From a virus: a DNA stretch of 40,132 nt. Numbering within the stretch: position 1 is the first letter of the stretch; each line of letters begins with the position of its first letter. The notes below the pieces were generated by a model that saw nothing but the letters and a program-made list of their open reading frames with translations, had not been told where the DNA came from and did not search any database. The position numbers were made by a program, and so were the translations under genes. The stretch is from IMG/VR virus record IMGVR_UViG_3300036781_000274, positions 1 to 40,132 of that record. One strand, 5' to 3'. Below are positions 40,016 to 40,132 of the stretch, in pieces.

Positions 40016-40132
40016 CAACGTATATTCAGCCCTCCATAGAGGGGCTGTTGCAGCCTCTAAAGGGAAGGCAAAAACGCTAAAGAGCGGGGGATCGGGATCG
40101 TCGACGGATAAGGGAGTGGGTAAAACATTGTT
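40016..40132. other. noncoding right end
   Basis: No gene supported. There is a partial hairpin AGAGG-GG-CTG-TTG-CAG-CCTCT near 40037-40059, with a two-base bulge. If the molecule is circular this continues into 1-237, making about 880 bases without a gene between repA and the first early gene, all of it origin and control DNA. Confidence 0.5.

Noticed and set aside
1-40132. CRISPR array or rRNA
   Set aside because: No spaced repeat series of CRISPR type and no rRNA-like sequence were seen.
1-40132. Terminal direct repeats or cos ends
   Set aside because: The first 20 bases are not repeated at the end. Packaging ends cannot be inferred from this window.

Overview
This window looks like most or all of a phage-plasmid: a tailed podovirus-like phage genome that carries a plasmid replication and partition module instead of an integrase. 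The phage part has a terminase large subunit, a large portal, a scaffold-like protein, an N4-gp56-family major capsid protein, tail proteins, T7-like internal virion proteins and a tail fibre. The plasmid part has a RepA-type initiator with iterons and DnaA boxes, and a ParA ATPase with a ribbon-helix-helix partner. I see no integrase, DNA polymerase, phage RNA polymerase or clear holin. GC-rich coding, Shine-Dalgarno starts and the style of several tail proteins suggest a soil Gram-negative host, with Acidobacteriota as my best guess; this is inference. No terminal repeat is visible at the window ends. The same 15-bp palindrome near both ends (132 and 40001), with noncoding DNA on both sides, fits a circular molecule opened near its origin.

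Layout. (1) 1-4276, rightward early/accessory operon: RFC-like clamp-loader ATPase, small membrane protein, ArdC antirestriction protein, a GGDEF diguanylate cyclase and small unknown proteins. Four of these genes are preceded by the same stem-loop plus ribosome-binding-site leader. It ends at an intrinsic terminator at 4343 where it meets the leftward operon. (2) 4347-8872, leftward: small, often zinc-ribbon proteins, an HNH endonuclease and a Rad50/RecF-like ATPase. (3) 8945-14890, leftward: a signal-peptide-bearing 1059-aa fibre-like protein, a second fibre-like protein, a possible wall hydrolase, unknown proteins and a DUF2829/Tad2-like anti-Thoeris protein. (4) 14887-34120, leftward: virion genes in the order ejection proteins, tail, capsid, scaffold, portal, terminase as coordinates rise. 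(5) 34139-36227: an aberrant leucine-type tRNA, a structural-like protein, small proteins and a RusA-like resolvase. (6) 36239-39490: ribbon-helix-helix-like gene on a leaderless promoter, an unknown 188-aa gene, parA with an RHH partner, a 47-aa membrane protein and repA. (7) 39491-40132 plus 1-237: noncoding origin and control region.

How it may work: RepA acts at the iterons to maintain the element as a plasmid and ParA/RHH segregates it. The early operon supplies functions for entry and takeover (antirestriction, replication aid, c-di-GMP synthesis). Tad2 may block Thoeris signalling. The long leftward operon, with many ATGA-type overlaps, builds the virion. Most promising for novelty: the repeated hairpin leader with compensatory variation, the odd tRNA, and the phage-borne diguanylate cyclase.
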